64,000 nt of DNA from JACQAP01 sp035548375 (GCA_035548375.1 DASZTG010000094.1:62001-126000); one strand, 5' to 3'. Positions 47,501 to 55,538 are shown, counted from the stretch's first letter. Notes: generated by a model from the letters alone, not told the origin. Made by a program: numbers and translations.

Positions 47501-50500
47501 GACACGGCGAAGTTCGCGGCGAGGCCGCCGGTGCTGGCACCCGCTGAAACCGCGACCGCCTCGATGTCCTGGTGCGCGGACTGCGTGACGGACACGCCGC
47601 CGGCGGTGGCCTCGAGATCCGACTGCGCAACGTGCGCATCCGTCGTGTTGGCGATGTCGTTGATGGAGACCGACGCGCCCACGCCGAAGCCCTGCTTGCC
47701 GGCGTAATCCAGCGAGCCCGCCAGCGTGAATATGGACGCCTCGTCGCTGGCGTTGATCGACGCGCTGCCGCTGCGGATGCTGGAGCCGCCATCCACCCAG
47801 GCCAGCGTCTGGTTCTCTATGCCGTTGATGGATACCGCGCCGGCCACGGCCGTGTACTTGGTCGCGACGGCCACGCCCGCGGTGATCGCCTCCATCTTGC
47901 TGCCTTCGGTGTCGGCGGACACGCCGAGCGCGCCGTCGACATCGATCATGGAATCGTGCACGAAGGCACGCGTCACGTTCGCCGTGTCGTTCTCGGAATA
48001 AGCGCCTGCGATGCCCGGCACCTTGCCGCGCGCGGTCGAGACCGCGACCGACCCGGATACCGACAGGATGGAGCTCGAGTTCGAGGCTTCTGCCGACAGC
48101 GACGCGGCATGGTCGACGCGCGCGCCCGTCAGGCTGGCTTCGGTGGCGTCGTTCATGCTGGTAACGGATGCGCTGCCCGAAAAGCCGAGACCCTTGTTGG
48201 CCTCCGCCTTGTTCTGGTAATCGGCCAGCTTGTCCATGCGAGCGCTGGCGCTCTCGCCCTTGACCGGAGCGGGTTCCTGCCCATCGGTTACAAGCGAACC
48301 CGCAACAGCGAGCGACGTCACCATGCCGCCGCTCGTTGCGTTGACGTCGACCGTGCCCTGGGCGGAGACCGTGCCCGTACCCGCAAGCGCGTGGCCGCTG
48401 CCCGTGCCCGCCGAAAGCCCGGTGACGGCAATGCCCTTCACTGCGTTGTTCGCAGAAGTCGCCAGCTGAATTACGTTCGGGTGCGTCGGGTCCGGCACGA
48501 TGACGTAGTAGACGGTACCGTCGTCCAGATTGCCGATTTCGCCGTTGGCCGTTGCGCCCTTGTGATAGACCAGCGCCTCGCCCGCGACCGGCGTCGTGCC
48601 GGCCGGAAGCGTGAATTTGCCCTGCGCGTCCGCCGACAGGCCGTCGAGCGAGATCGTCGCCGCCAGCGCGGCTGCAGTGTCGGCGATTCCGGCGAACGTG
48701 GCGCGATCGACGTTCGTGACCACGACGCCTATGCCGATGCCGTTGATGCCCTTGGAGAAGCCGCCGGCTACGACAACGTTCTTCGTGTCGTCGGTGGCGT
48801 GGATGTCCAGCGCACCGGTCGTCGCGATGACGGCGCTGTTGTCTATCGTCGCCGTGGTGGAATTGTCCACGTCGACCAGCGCGATGCTGGCGTTGAACGA
48901 GGTGCCCTTGGCGGACTTGCCGCCGGATTCGGCGATCGTGATGTTGTTGGTGTCGCTGCGCGCGTCGACGACGAGGTCGTGCGCGTTGATGATGCTGCCG
49001 CTGCCGATGCTCGCATGGGCAGTGTCGCCAAAATCCAGGCTCGCGAGGCCGCCGCCGATTCCGGTGGCCTGCGCATTCACGCCGGCGAGCTTGAAGCCGA
49101 ACACGCCCGCCAGGTTGATCGTGCCCTGCGTCGACAGCGCGGTGACGCTGACGTCCTGCGCATTGCCGATGCCGCCGGCGTCGTGGCCGGTGTTGATGCG
49201 CACGCCGTCGCCTATCCAGGCTTCCGAACTGTTGTTCAGGCCGAAGAAATTGAAGGAGCCGGAAAGGCCGAGCTTGTCCGATTCCGCGAACGATTGTGTC
49301 CAGCCGGTGATGGTGGACAGCGTCGCCGACCCGAGCAAATTGTCGATCTTGTCCATGCCGCTCTTGGCGTCGGTGACGTCGGACCAATTGCCCCACGCCG
49401 AGTACGGCACCGGGAAGTCGCTATGCGCGTTGACGGTGATAGCACCACCGGAATCGACCACGGCACCGTCACCTATATATGCGCGCGTCTCGTTATCGAG
49501 ATCCGCCACCGCGATGGCAGCGCTCAGCGCGACCTTCTTGACGCTCGTGGACTGCGAAGAACCGTCCCCGAGCTTCGCCTGGTCGACGGACGCCGCCGCG
49601 CGATAAGTCAGGATGTCGGACGACGTCGCTTCCACGTCCACGGCTCCGATCGACTTCACGCTGGCTGCCGGGCCGATGCGGGCCTCGACGTTGTTCTGCT
49701 GGTCGAGATACAGGAAGGCTGCGGCCAGCCCGAATTTCTGCGACGAGGCCGGGCTTTGCGGTTTGCTGGTGAGTGCATCGAGGATGCCCGCCTGGACCAC
49801 GGACAACGCGCTGGTCACGATCTGGCTGGGCAGGAACTGCTTCGCCGTCGTCAGCAGGCCGCTGCCCGAGCCCGAGCTCGCGCTGATGGAATTGGAGCCG
49901 TCGAGCGAGGTGAGATCCGCGCTCACCGTGACGCTGCCGGCGTTGGTGACGCTGCCATCCAGGTGCGCCGTGACGTTCGACGTGAAAGACGAAAGGGCCA
50001 CGCCCGCGCCGGCCGTGCCGTCGTCATAGGCACCGCCGTTGGCAGAAACGCTCGCGCTCTTGTGGCCGGTCGCCGCGACGCTCAGCGCGCCGCCGGCATT
50101 GACGGTGGAGGCGCTGCCGATGGTGGCCGTACTGTCCAGATTTGCCTCGGACATCGCCAGCGCCACGTCGATATATTTGCTGGCATCGAAGGTAAGGGAA
50201 TTGGTGCGCCCGCGGTTGATCGTCTCCACCGTGATGTCGGTTGCTGCGGTGCTGTCGGCGGCCACCTTGACGGTGCCGCCGGCCGTGATGGAAGCACTGG
50301 TCACCTGCGTGGTCGCCGATGCGGCGGCCTTGCCGTAGCCCACGCCGAATCCGGATTCGCCGGTGACGTTCATGCTGGCAAGCGTCTTGGCGGTGGATTC
50401 GATGTCCACGTCGGTCTTGGCGACCAGCGCGGCGTTGCCGTCGATGGTGATGTGCGCCTTCGCCTGCGATATGCTGATGTCGACGAGGTAGGCGATGTCG

Positions 50501-52143
50501 TCGAGTTGCTTCAGGAATACGTTCGCGACTTCGCTGCCGGTATAGTGGAACACATCGTCGGCGGTGGCCGTCAGCGTAATCTTGCCGCCCTTGAGCGTCG
50601 CACCGTGGATGTCGATGCCGGCGTCCTGGCCATCCAGCGCCTTGAAGAACAGGTCTGTTGCCGAGTCCGTTGCGGCAATCGTGATGTTGCCGGCCCTGTA
50701 GCTGCCGGTGGAATTCGCGAGCAATTGCGCACCGCTGTCGAGGACGATGGCGCGCGCGTTCAGGGTCAAGTCGCCGGAATCGCCGGTCGAATCGTTGCTT
50801 ATGTGCGCGTCGCGCGCCGACTGGCCGGAATTGGCGGTCACCTGGCGCGTGGAAATCACGCGATTCGCGTTCACGGTGATGGTGTCGTCCGCGGTCAGCG
50901 TCAGGTTGCCGGCGTCCCAGACGATGCCGTCGCTGCCGGCGCTCACTGAATTGGCGCCCGCGTCGCCGCGCAGCAGGTCGTTGTCGATGACCAGGTTCTC
51001 GGGATCGAGCAGGATGCTGCCCGCGACGCCGTGCGGCGCAGTGGCGCTCAGGGCGCCGCCCGACAGCACCAGCGTCTTGCGCGCGCTCAGGTCGATGAAA
51101 CCGCCGTCGCCGGAAATTTCGCCGCCGTCCGCGCGAACCGCCGAGCCCGCACCGGTCGTCAACTGGTTCTCCGCCCAGATGACGACGTTTCCGCCGGACG
51201 AACGCTCGCCATGGCCGCTGGCCGAAACAAGGCCTCCCTGGACCAGGTTCACGTCATGGCCGGCGCGAATTTCGATGTCGTTCGCGTTGAGGCCGCCGGC
51301 ACCATCGGCGGAAAGGGTGCCGCTGTTTTCGATGTCGTTCGCCGCGAGGATGCGGATCTTGCCGTTCTGCACGGCGATGCGGTTGCCGGTCGTGACATCG
51401 TTCACGTTGACGATGTCGCTGAAGTCGGCCTGCGCGCCGCGGAACACCGCGCCGGTCAGGATCGCGCCGGAGTTGATGATGTCGCCGCCTTGCAAGGTCG
51501 CATCGCCGGCGGTGTTGATCCTGCCCTTGATGAGGATCAGGCCCTTGTCGTTGATGGGCACGGTCCCGGTCAGCAGGCTGGTGGTCGCCGCCGCATTCGG
51601 CGCGCCGGGCGCGTCGAAGAAGTTGTCGATGAAGGCGTGGGTCGGCGTGAGCAGCGTGAGCGAGCCGGCATTGATGACGCCGCCGCTGCCCACGATGATG
51701 CCTTCCGGGTTGGCCAGGAATACATTGCCGCCGATCTGGCCGTTCTTGACGGCGTTGAGCATGCCGTCGATTCGCGATGCCGAAGCCGAGCTGACCAGGT
51801 TCAGGAGGTTCGAGGCGCCCGCGGGCACCTGCAGGTTCACCGTGTTGCCGGAATAGACGTCGAACTTGCTGAAGGAGTTGAACGCGTTGTTGCCGACGAT
51901 GGTTGCGGTCGAGACGTCGGTCACGCGACCGTTGATGTTCAGCGTGGTGCGCGTGCGCCCGTCGGTGACGATCTGGTCGCCTTGCGAGATGGACGGGAAG
52001 CCCATCGCCGTGCCGAGGGCGACGGCCAGCGGCGTCAGGCTGAAGCGCCGGAACGTGCCCCGCCACGGGAAATTCCCCGATCGCGCGGATGCGCGAGACC
52101 CCGCCGCCGCCTTGCGGCGGCGCGACGCGAACGATACCTTCAT
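38506..52143 (-). CDS. giant TpsA exoprotein, filamentous haemagglutinin / LktA-type adhesin
   Basis: A 4545-residue two-partner-secretion exoprotein. An extended signal region (residues 1-55, with FRRFSLTPLAVALGTAMG) precedes the TPS domain (about 55-300), which contains NNAFNSFSKFDV, the NPNG-like NPEGIIVGSGG and a later SGGNVVIWAENQ. The bulk is a predicted right-handed beta-helix of Gly/Ala/Asp-rich repeats (VDIDASxxTxAYI-like turns recurring from about 700 to 3000) similar to leukotoxin LktA-family adhesins. The C-terminus (ISIEQLEVNGR) shows no CDI toxin or immunity pair. AAGGGAG precedes the ATG at 52143. It probably mediates attachment or biofilm. No frameshift was seen over 13.6 kb. 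Confidence 0.92.
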   Translation of the reverse strand: MKVSFASRRRKAAAGSRASARSGNFPWRGTFRRFSLTPLAVALGTAMGFPSISQGDQIVTDGRTRTTLNINGRVTDVSTATIVGNNAFNSFSKFDVYSGNTVNLQVPAGASNLLNLVSSASASRIDGMLNAVKNGQIGGNVFLANPEGIIVGSGGVINAGSLTLLTPTHAFIDNFFDAPGAPNAAATTSLLTGTVPINDKGLILIKGRINTAGDATLQGGDIINSGAILTGAVFRGAQADFSDIVNVNDVTTGNRIAVQNGKIRILAANDIENSGTLSADGAGGLNANDIEIRAGHDVNLVQGGLVSASGHGERSSGGNVVIWAENQLTTGAGSAVRADGGEISGDGGFIDLSARKTLVLSGGALSATAPHGVAGSILLDPENLVIDNDLLRGDAGANSVSAGSDGIVWDAGNLTLTADDTITVNANRVISTRQVTANSGQSARDAHISNDSTGDSGDLTLNARAIVLDSGAQLLANSTGSYRAGNITIAATDSATDLFFKALDGQDAGIDIHGATLKGGKITLTATADDVFHYTGSEVANVFLKQLDDIAYLVDISISQAKAHITIDGNAALVAKTDVDIESTAKTLASMNVTGESGFGVGYGKAAASATTQVTSASITAGGTVKVAADSTAATDITVETINRGRTNSLTFDASKYIDVALAMSEANLDSTATIGSASTVNAGGALSVAATGHKSASVSANGGAYDDGTAGAGVALSSFTSNVTAHLDGSVTNAGSVTVSADLTSLDGSNSISASSGSGSGLLTTAKQFLPSQIVTSALSVVQAGILDALTSKPQSPASSQKFGLAAAFLYLDQQNNVEARIGPAASVKSIGAVDVEATSSDILTYRAAASVDQAKLGDGSSQSTSVKKVALSAAIAVADLDNETRAYIGDGAVVDSGGAITVNAHSDFPVPYSAWGNWSDVTDAKSGMDKIDNLLGSATLSTITGWTQSFAESDKLGLSGSFNFFGLNNSSEAWIGDGVRINTGHDAGGIGNAQDVSVTALSTQGTINLAGVFGFKLAGVNAQATGIGGGLASLDFGDTAHASIGSGSIINAHDLVVDARSDTNNITIAESGGKSAKGTSFNASIALVDVDNSTTATIDNSAVIATTGALDIHATDDTKNVVVAGGFSKGINGIGIGVVVTNVDRATFAGIADTAAALAATISLDGLSADAQGKFTLPAGTTPVAGEALVYHKGATANGEIGNLDDGTVYYVIVPDPTHPNVIQLATSANNAVKGIAVTGLSAGTGSGHALAGTGTVSAQGTVDVNATSGGMVTSLAVAGSLVTDGQEPAPVKGESASARMDKLADYQNKAEANKGLGFSGSASVTSMNDATEASLTGARVDHAASLSAEASNSSSILSVSGSVAVSTARGKVPGIAGAYSENDTANVTRAFVHDSMIDVDGALGVSADTEGSKMEAITAGVAVATKYTAVAGAVSINGIENQTLAWVDGGSSIRSGSASINASDEASIFTLAGSLDYAGKQGFGVGASVSINDIANTTDAHVAQSDLEATAGGVSVTQSAHQDIEAVAVSAGASTGGLAANFAVSANMIESTDTAYVSGKLANGVQASGAVAVSASDDSSILAIGGGLALSTNSGGVGASGAYSSIDNDVSAYLLNAKVVSTGGNVIVTATTDDDIETIGIGFAGGQSVGLAGSVAVNRIDTTTAAYLSAADVSSYGSIAVTSIADYDFTIYAGALGIGLKTAGFGGTVAVNLLYGDTRADITGGSLVDAKGFNLVTVPTLGTTGAGTRLARGVAVLASTSQDAETWGISGGLSANVGIGLTGAGNEASGSTLAYIDGGSKVNTRDQSNSSATQDVSVEAFSTVAYSSDLGGLGVGLSTAGVGATVGIGLIDTTTKAYIDGAEADARNALKVATFSTESVEGVGIAAAGGSDAALAGTVFVTKIGGTNEAYIINANSIDVGGDLVVHAEDHVYIGRDGSSGMLGGAAAVSFGASGGAAVSAVTIENATRAYISNAQTDAMGATRVQAVSSQEANSGVMGIAISQWFGAAASVVVNNIATTTEAYISEPTGGTTKINAGTTNANAGQQIEVSASNKTTIDTQIFGAGGAFVGVGAGVDATSIRNTVNASIGANTEVHAIGDVAVTATSNRDVTSGVIAFGGGVVGVAGAVTVLSIGATMSASDVANTQSTVDGQTTKTFDLMGMPGDSSGLSVGSMFGSTVIPGGTSASIGNSASVTTTSGDITVQAADTIKVHAIDGGGTAGLGGAGASVGLVTLNPYVQAFVGQGATLSTNGSITVHADATITDSSMDAYIGAIGGITLVQAVAKIDSNATVEAYIGNSVKVTHAAAVEVGATRSNEQEANAYGVSAAATGAYGGSVAQSTSGGTTSALVNDDADLANAGALSVTASNSFGGDHGNATLAVAAAGGGLVGGSGALAISQSSGDVIAATGDRVKLPDGDVIIAAGRSSNQYAETMGVTAGGALAVGVTISHADSSGTTHAELGSDTKTTTSRAGGLLIAAVATDSNDAHSTAGSGGVFAGNGSESDTSDDSHVFAGVGASSSASVPAIHSGAVTLQALHTSNYGGEANSVNAAAVGASGAFVNHDVSADAKVEIGSNVDIVAGQGIVARAHNEFISTTTGDSASAAAGGVLTGSAAESSASINSTTEVALDTGVKLDSGTDPILHPGGIVLEASTLVAASDHITLNTGGAIAGAGTNSGIEATIANKVDIGEGSLLTSTGNIAVGTFTQASLNAVSLVNTWGLAGIGVALAHTTADVKEDVIIGEGTTLRGFGNVNVMAGDDATGVLDASIAANASGDSYVRALLALPYATVNSDVTSHAKLEIDANAKILSAQNVTVGAYNGDITATAHGAGHGYQLGFIPTDTGNIGNSSPQPVTTAEVAVGQGAQVEAGIYHTMQITITDANCPPGSATCNYDVNDGAAPFTLTHDTSFDVPAFIDDHFSGTGALLIKSGTSSDDVGAVTLGTLFAAGGTVTVHADTLSGSGTITAHSSPTITVDNQSSNYLVLGNVLIPNTPGGGIAFTGTALRENAGSITLHSEDNGAGTITIHNSHAGPVGNSQYGPSIFLTKDIQNIGGTVNITNDAGSLGQAATIFGKTVNVKIPEGVAVIEVPDPGAYFSGGNPYSEWDAQMGWPGGNPSDPLLALIGGPNANLAFTTLFTPTAHDGGDPHAVVVNGVLQKHYFIHGDCTGGLCSVIDVNPQVSTGPVSYNYASGDYSGSAASSAIYGGKVLIKAKYIDIDGGISIGASTDWSIVLPASLTAQGGAIYQAEQAYLSSGSTAASVIPLDGLKMANGDSVIGAKYDLLNHRILLDDVRASSDGGSLVLDGGIISTNQLGNIHVNGGLGNVRIDNETGRAVVLQDIYAGNAGPTQTIVSSVDINDHFLDSATRHWVYQYTPQSGVSVYNGAEGSTVENGNMTLMPASSSYTPVQGLRWAWQEVAKLHNALPAVTGGGDALDAWGNILNCCNWSWEMPAGQANNPWQFVTASGGFSIAPQGAVPTLPNGDPNLQPGGPAFTRTITGQLTDFYNFTSNPSGSQNFWWRNADPTWTGPSLFFPKEATLTISASVRADYPIAINFTGSSVGNVDIRSNAAVSMLGTITNPGGATSINAGGAITQATNAAIQTDSLVISATAGIGANQQPVFARMSADGTVTALGGTDGVYLDLQGGRIASVVSKNTAGTQFGNVWVRALDDLLPVAGGSGAIVGSNVTLTSTLGNIGSQATPVRVSAMGPDGASGKVDATAQRNIWLTDTATHDFLVGRIASVADGDISISVPHGSILNESGQTTSDTLGQDQVRQVWQDLHLTQQYGAEEEGSRTARSVIAFENLANRYYQDYFALVHAGDTSSARYQTTVAWLNENVGGGWQTAQPDPNFSYHATDAQVADLTKNAVWTEAELSNSIKQAALKSNSGAPVGIGDPNIVGHNVTLVAGTGVGKLADPIDISLDSIVAGTLSTKQSAAMTLAKAPGDIQSLGKDAQGNFVTYELATLPDGSVDYASVPAGITPYGFRIAQTAPVFVEMTGALNATAGDAAFVQSVRPTLVVDRVQAGGAVGLIAPASIVAAATRTNPNLPLISAGGDLRLTVGTGSLGTALAPLTLEVGGKLVSASAAQNAYLTSSGNLTVDSIFAGGQLVLEADDGGVFAGSSGVVINAHGVNIHADGDIGSSQNALTMQVADTDSFSGSAGGSANVHGAGASFNVASLTAGTDAQLSADGNLFVGQVQAGGAANVTAHAAVLAAAGFSGVNVTAEGITLNSDTADVGAATKRFVIEDHGTTNASAFGNLYLEQRNTSLKADALTALNGSLDLLVAGGDATIGKITALDAVSVALTTGGKLLIDDLDPASANLAVAGAGGEIEVTQAQVSQSLSASASSVKLDSVTQTGGSGPLHMTLQGAGGGMAGTVDANIVFANGVTIDRLSAQDAQINASVANLWIESASIGGTGVFTNQSFTAWLDNAGRVHHDDADLQLYAPFPFYLRFFADPRFETNALAIDYKDNISVNGVGPENSVTHFIPRLLSMLGIRSDKQAQNETTPEDGLVTWSSESLIPEDAIISIEQLEVNGR

Positions 52144-52344
52144 GACCGCTCCCTTACGTGTGGCCGAAGACCGTATGCGCGTCGCCGATCATGTTTTGGC
52201 TGGATATTTGGACTGGACCGGCACTTGTTTCCATGCGCCGGCGCCGACGATCGCCCGAGCGGCAAGGTATCAGCATGGCGCCAGCGTTCCATCTATACGG
52301 AAGTATGGGTCGCTGCAACCCATAGATTGGTCTAGGATATTTGC

Positions 52345-52382
52345 ATGACTACCGGCGAATCCACATGACTACCGGCGAATCG
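52345..52382 (+). repeat. 20-base tandem duplication spanning the kinase start
   Basis: ATGACTACCGGCGAATC occurs twice with a period of 20 bases (from 52345 and 52365). The second ATG is the start of the histidine kinase. The first opens a seven-codon frame (MTTGEST) whose TGA overlaps the real ATG by the ATGA form. The unit is therefore a duplicated translation start that now acts as a possible upstream reading frame. Confidence 0.85.
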
Positions 52383-54170
52383 ATTCGCATCGAGCAGGCC
52401 AGGCTGATCCACCGGAACATGCCCACCGCCGTCATCGGCGGTTTCCTGGTGGCTGCGCTGACGGCGCTGGTGTTCGCGCGCGTCACGCCTGTGGCAAGCG
52501 TGCTCGGATGGCTGCTCGCGTGCGCCCTGGCGTCGACTTATCGCATGAGCGTGTGGAAGCGGTATCGCACCAGCCTCGCGACCCACGACGACGCCACGCG
52601 CTGGCTGCGTCAGTCGATGATAGGCGCGGCCGCCAACGGCACGCTCTGGGGAGTCGGATTCTTCGTGGTCTCGCCGGCCGACATGGTGGACTACCAGCTG
52701 CTGTTCGTTTGGGCCGCGGTCATGATGACCGTTGCCGCCATGTTCAGCTTCAGCGTGCACTACCCGAGCTTCCTTGCATTCATGATCCCGTGGAGCGTCA
52801 TCGGCGCGGTGGAACTGGCCGGGCACATGACCGTCTGGCACTGGGCGATCGCGCTGGGCATCCCGATCTTTTCCGTCGTCGCGGCGCGCTTCATGTTCAC
52901 GTTCAGCCAGGTTTTCCAGGAAACGCTGAAGCTGCGTTTCGAGAACGTCGAGCTGGTCGCGCAACTGACCAAGCAGAAAGAAGCGGCCGAGGCCGCGAAC
53001 CTGGCGAAGTCGCGCTTCCTCGCGGTGGCGAGCCACGACCTGCGCCAGCCCATGCATGCGCTGAACCTCTACGTCGGCACGTTGGCCGGCCTCGATCTTT
53101 CGGAGCGCGCGCGCAAGCTGCTCGCCAACGTGCGCCAGTGCGGCGAAGCGATGGACAAGATGTTCCGCGCGCTGCTCGACGTGTCGCGGCTCGACGCCGG
53201 CATCATCCAGCCGGAGACGCGCGCCTTCGCCATGCAGCCGATGCTAGAGCGCGTGCGCATGGAATTCGAACCGCAGGCGCGCAACAAGGGGCTGGAGCTG
53301 CGTGTCGTGAACAGTTCCGCCACGGTGCACAGCGACCCGGCCATGGTCGAGCGCATGCTGCGCAACCTCGTCCTCAACGCGATCCTGCACACCGGCAGCG
53401 GCAAGGTGCTGGTCGGATGCAGGCGCCGCAAAGGCCGCCTGAACGTGCGCGTCTACGACACCGGGCCGGGCATTCCGCGCGAATTGCACGGAAAGGTGTT
53501 CCAGGAATTCTTCCAGATCGGCAACCCGGAGCGGGACCGCACGAAGGGCCTGGGCCTGGGCCTGGCAATCGTCGAGCGGCTGGCGAAGCTGTTGTCCGCG
53601 CCGGTGAAGCTTGAGTCCGAGCCCGGCAAGGGCGCCATGTTCGCCTTCGAGCTGCCGCGCGTGCGCCAGGACGACGTGCCCGCCCACATGCGCACGGACC
53701 CGAACATGCGCGCGCGCAAGAATTTCGAGGGCATGATGGTCGTCGTCATCGACGACGAGGCACCGGTGCTCGACGCGATGCGCGGGCTGCTGGAAATGTG
53801 GGGCTGTCGCGTCGTCACTGCCTCGTCGGGAAGCGAGGCGTTGAAGAAGCTCGGCAGCATCACGCGCGTGCCCGACATGCTGGTGTGCGACTACCGGCTG
53901 CGCGACGACGAGGACGGCATCGGCGTGATCGGCGCACTGCGCGCGGAATTCAACGACGACATCCCGGCGATGCTGATCACCGGCGACACCGGCCCCGAGC
54001 GTATCCGCGAAATCCAGGGCAGCGGGCTCACCGTGCTGCACAAGCCGTTGCAGGAAAACGAGCTGCGATCCGCGCTAGCGCGCCTTGCGCGCCAGCCCGG
54101 CCAGTCAATTCTGGAGGATGCCGAGTCGGCGCGCGACCAGGACGGCCTGCGTGCGGTTGGCCACGTTTAG
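52365..54170 (+). CDS. hybrid sensor histidine kinase with C-terminal receiver
   Basis: A 601-residue inner-membrane kinase. About six hydrophobic segments (residues 22-180) are followed by a coiled coil (about 190-215), the dimerisation domain with phospho-acceptor His224 in ASHDLRQPMHAL, an ATPase domain (NLVLNAILHT N-box, DTGPGIP, GLGLGLAIV), and a receiver (about 465-585) with phospho-acceptor Asp509 in VCDYRLRDDEDG and Lys in LHKPL. No periplasmic sensor domain is apparent, so sensing is probably by the membrane part. It diverges from tpsA and overlaps the convergent NarL regulator gene, its likely partner, by 66 bases. A TTG at 52341 in frame is a less likely start. Confidence 0.9.
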   Translation: MTTGESIRIEQARLIHRNMPTAVIGGFLVAALTALVFARVTPVASVLGWLLACALASTYRMSVWKRYRTSLATHDDATRWLRQSMIGAAANGTLWGVGFFVVSPADMVDYQLLFVWAAVMMTVAAMFSFSVHYPSFLAFMIPWSVIGAVELAGHMTVWHWAIALGIPIFSVVAARFMFTFSQVFQETLKLRFENVELVAQLTKQKEAAEAANLAKSRFLAVASHDLRQPMHALNLYVGTLAGLDLSERARKLLANVRQCGEAMDKMFRALLDVSRLDAGIIQPETRAFAMQPMLERVRMEFEPQARNKGLELRVVNSSATVHSDPAMVERMLRNLVLNAILHTGSGKVLVGCRRRKGRLNVRVYDTGPGIPRELHGKVFQEFFQIGNPERDRTKGLGLGLAIVERLAKLLSAPVKLESEPGKGAMFAFELPRVRQDDVPAHMRTDPNMRARKNFEGMMVVVIDDEAPVLDAMRGLLEMWGCRVVTASSGSEALKKLGSITRVPDMLVCDYRLRDDEDGIGVIGALRAEFNDDIPAMLITGDTGPERIREIQGSGLTVLHKPLQENELRSALARLARQPGQSILEDAESARDQDGLRAVGHV

Positions 54171-54734
54171 CGCGCGAAAAATCGCGGACACGTGCATCTT
54201 GACCGTGATCTCCGCGACCTCCAGGCGCAGCCCGATTTCCTTGTTCGAGTGACCCTGCGCCAATAGCGCCAGGATCTCGCGCTGGCGCGGCGTGAGCACG
54301 GTCTCCGCGTCTTCCTCTATGCCCGCGCTGCCGCTGGGCGTGATCCATTCCTGGCGTTCGACCTTCCCCTCGATCATGCGTGCCAGCAGCTCGCCCAGCG
54401 TTTCGGTCGACACCGCCTTCGAGACGAACACTTTGGCGCCCGCGCGCAGGGCGGCCATCGCGTCGCGCCGGTCTTCCGAAGCTGAAACCGCGACCAGTCC
54501 CGCTCCCGGCAATGCCCGGCTGAATGCCGAGATCGCCTCGGCGCCGTTCATGCCGGGCAGGCCGGGGTCGAGCAGGATGAGGCTCACCTTTTCGAGGGAA
54601 TCCGCAAGCCGCAATCCCTCTTCCGCAGAACTCGCGGCGACCGGCGTGACATTGGGCAACGCGTCGCGCACGAGTTGGATCAGGGCATCGCGGAACAGGG
54701 GATGGTCTTCGACGATCAGCGCCGAGGCGGGCAT
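54105..54734 (-). CDS. NarL/FixJ family response regulator
   Basis: A 209-residue DNA-binding regulator. The receiver (1-120) has the acidic pair in VEDH, Asp56 in LLDPGLPGMNG, a Ser in VAVSAS and Lys in VSKAV. The C-terminal LuxR-type helix-turn-helix (about 145-205) reads LTPRQREILALLAQG then NKEIGLRLEVAEITVKMHV. It is convergent with the hybrid kinase gene and overlaps its last 66 bases, an arrangement that ties the pair together. No sensor other than that kinase is in the window. Targets are unknown; tpsA-tpsB and the transporter next door are candidates by position. Confidence 0.91.
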   Translation of the reverse strand: MPASALIVEDHPLFRDALIQLVRDALPNVTPVAASSAEEGLRLADSLEKVSLILLDPGLPGMNGAEAISAFSRALPGAGLVAVSASEDRRDAMAALRAGAKVFVSKAVSTETLGELLARMIEGKVERQEWITPSGSAGIEEDAETVLTPRQREILALLAQGHSNKEIGLRLEVAEITVKMHVSAIFRALNVANRTQAVLVARRLGILQN

Positions 54735-54824
54735 ATCTGGATTGCCGGCCTTGCGACGCGGCGGATGCGCAAACGATTCGCCGAAGTGTAGCAGACGGGT
54801 TGCGCCCGCCCGGATGATGAACCC

Positions 54825-55538
54825 CTAGACGCCGAGGTGTTGCCGCAGCGAAAGCGGGTCGGCGCGCACCTGTGCAGCCGTGGCGTCGAGAACGACGCGG
54901 CCCTTGACCAGGACCAGGTTGCGATCCGCAAATGCGGACACCGCGGAAAAATTCTTGTCGACGACGATGACGGACAGGCCGTCGTCGCGCAACCGCGCGA
55001 GCACAGCCCAGACTTCGCGCGCCACGAGCGGCGCCAGGCCTTCGGTGGCTTCGTCCAGGATCAACACGTCGGGATGGGTCATCAGGGCGCGACCGATGCT
55101 GAGCATCTGCTGCTCGCCACCGGACAACTGCGCGCCGCCGTGGCCCAACCGCTGCGCCAGTCGCGGGAACAACTCCATGATCCTTTCGAAAGTCCAGTCG
55201 CGCCGTCCGCCGCTGCCCGGCCGCGCCGCCATGACCAGGTTCTCGCGCACGCTCAATCCCGGAAAAATGCCGCGGCCTTCCGGAACGTAGGCGAGGCCCG
55301 CGCGCGCAATCCGGTGCGGCGCCGCGCGCGTCATGTCCTCCCCGCGGACCTTCACGTCGCCGGAATGCGGCGGCAGCAAGCCGAGCACGCATCGCAGCAG
55401 CGTGGTCTTGCCCATGCCGTTGCGGCCCATCAGGCCGAGCGCCTCGCCGCGCTTCAGCACGAGGTCGACGCCGTGCAATACGCGGCTCGCGCCGTAGCCG
55501 GCGTGGAGGCCTTTCGCCTCGATCAGGATTTCAGGCAT
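54825..55538 (-). CDS. livF: branched-chain-type ABC transporter ATPase (LivF)
   Basis: A 237-residue ATPase of the LivF group: Walker A GRNGMGKTT, YVPEGRGIFPGLSVRENL after the Q-loop (typical of LivF), signature LSGGEQQMLSIGRALM, Walker B VLILDEATEGLAP, and a divergent H-loop in VVDKNFSAV, where the usual His is replaced by Asn-Phe. That loss is seen in some LivF proteins. The start at 55538 gives the family N-terminus (MPEILIEAKGL); the longer frame is made from the repeat at 55543-55695. It is the last gene of the transporter operon. Confidence 0.9.
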   Translation of the reverse strand: MPEILIEAKGLHAGYGASRVLHGVDLVLKRGEALGLMGRNGMGKTTLLRCVLGLLPPHSGDVKVRGEDMTRAAPHRIARAGLAYVPEGRGIFPGLSVRENLVMAARPGSGGRRDWTFERIMELFPRLAQRLGHGGAQLSGGEQQMLSIGRALMTHPDVLILDEATEGLAPLVAREVWAVLARLRDDGLSVIVVDKNFSAVSAFADRNLVLVKGRVVLDATAAQVRADPLSLRQHLGV

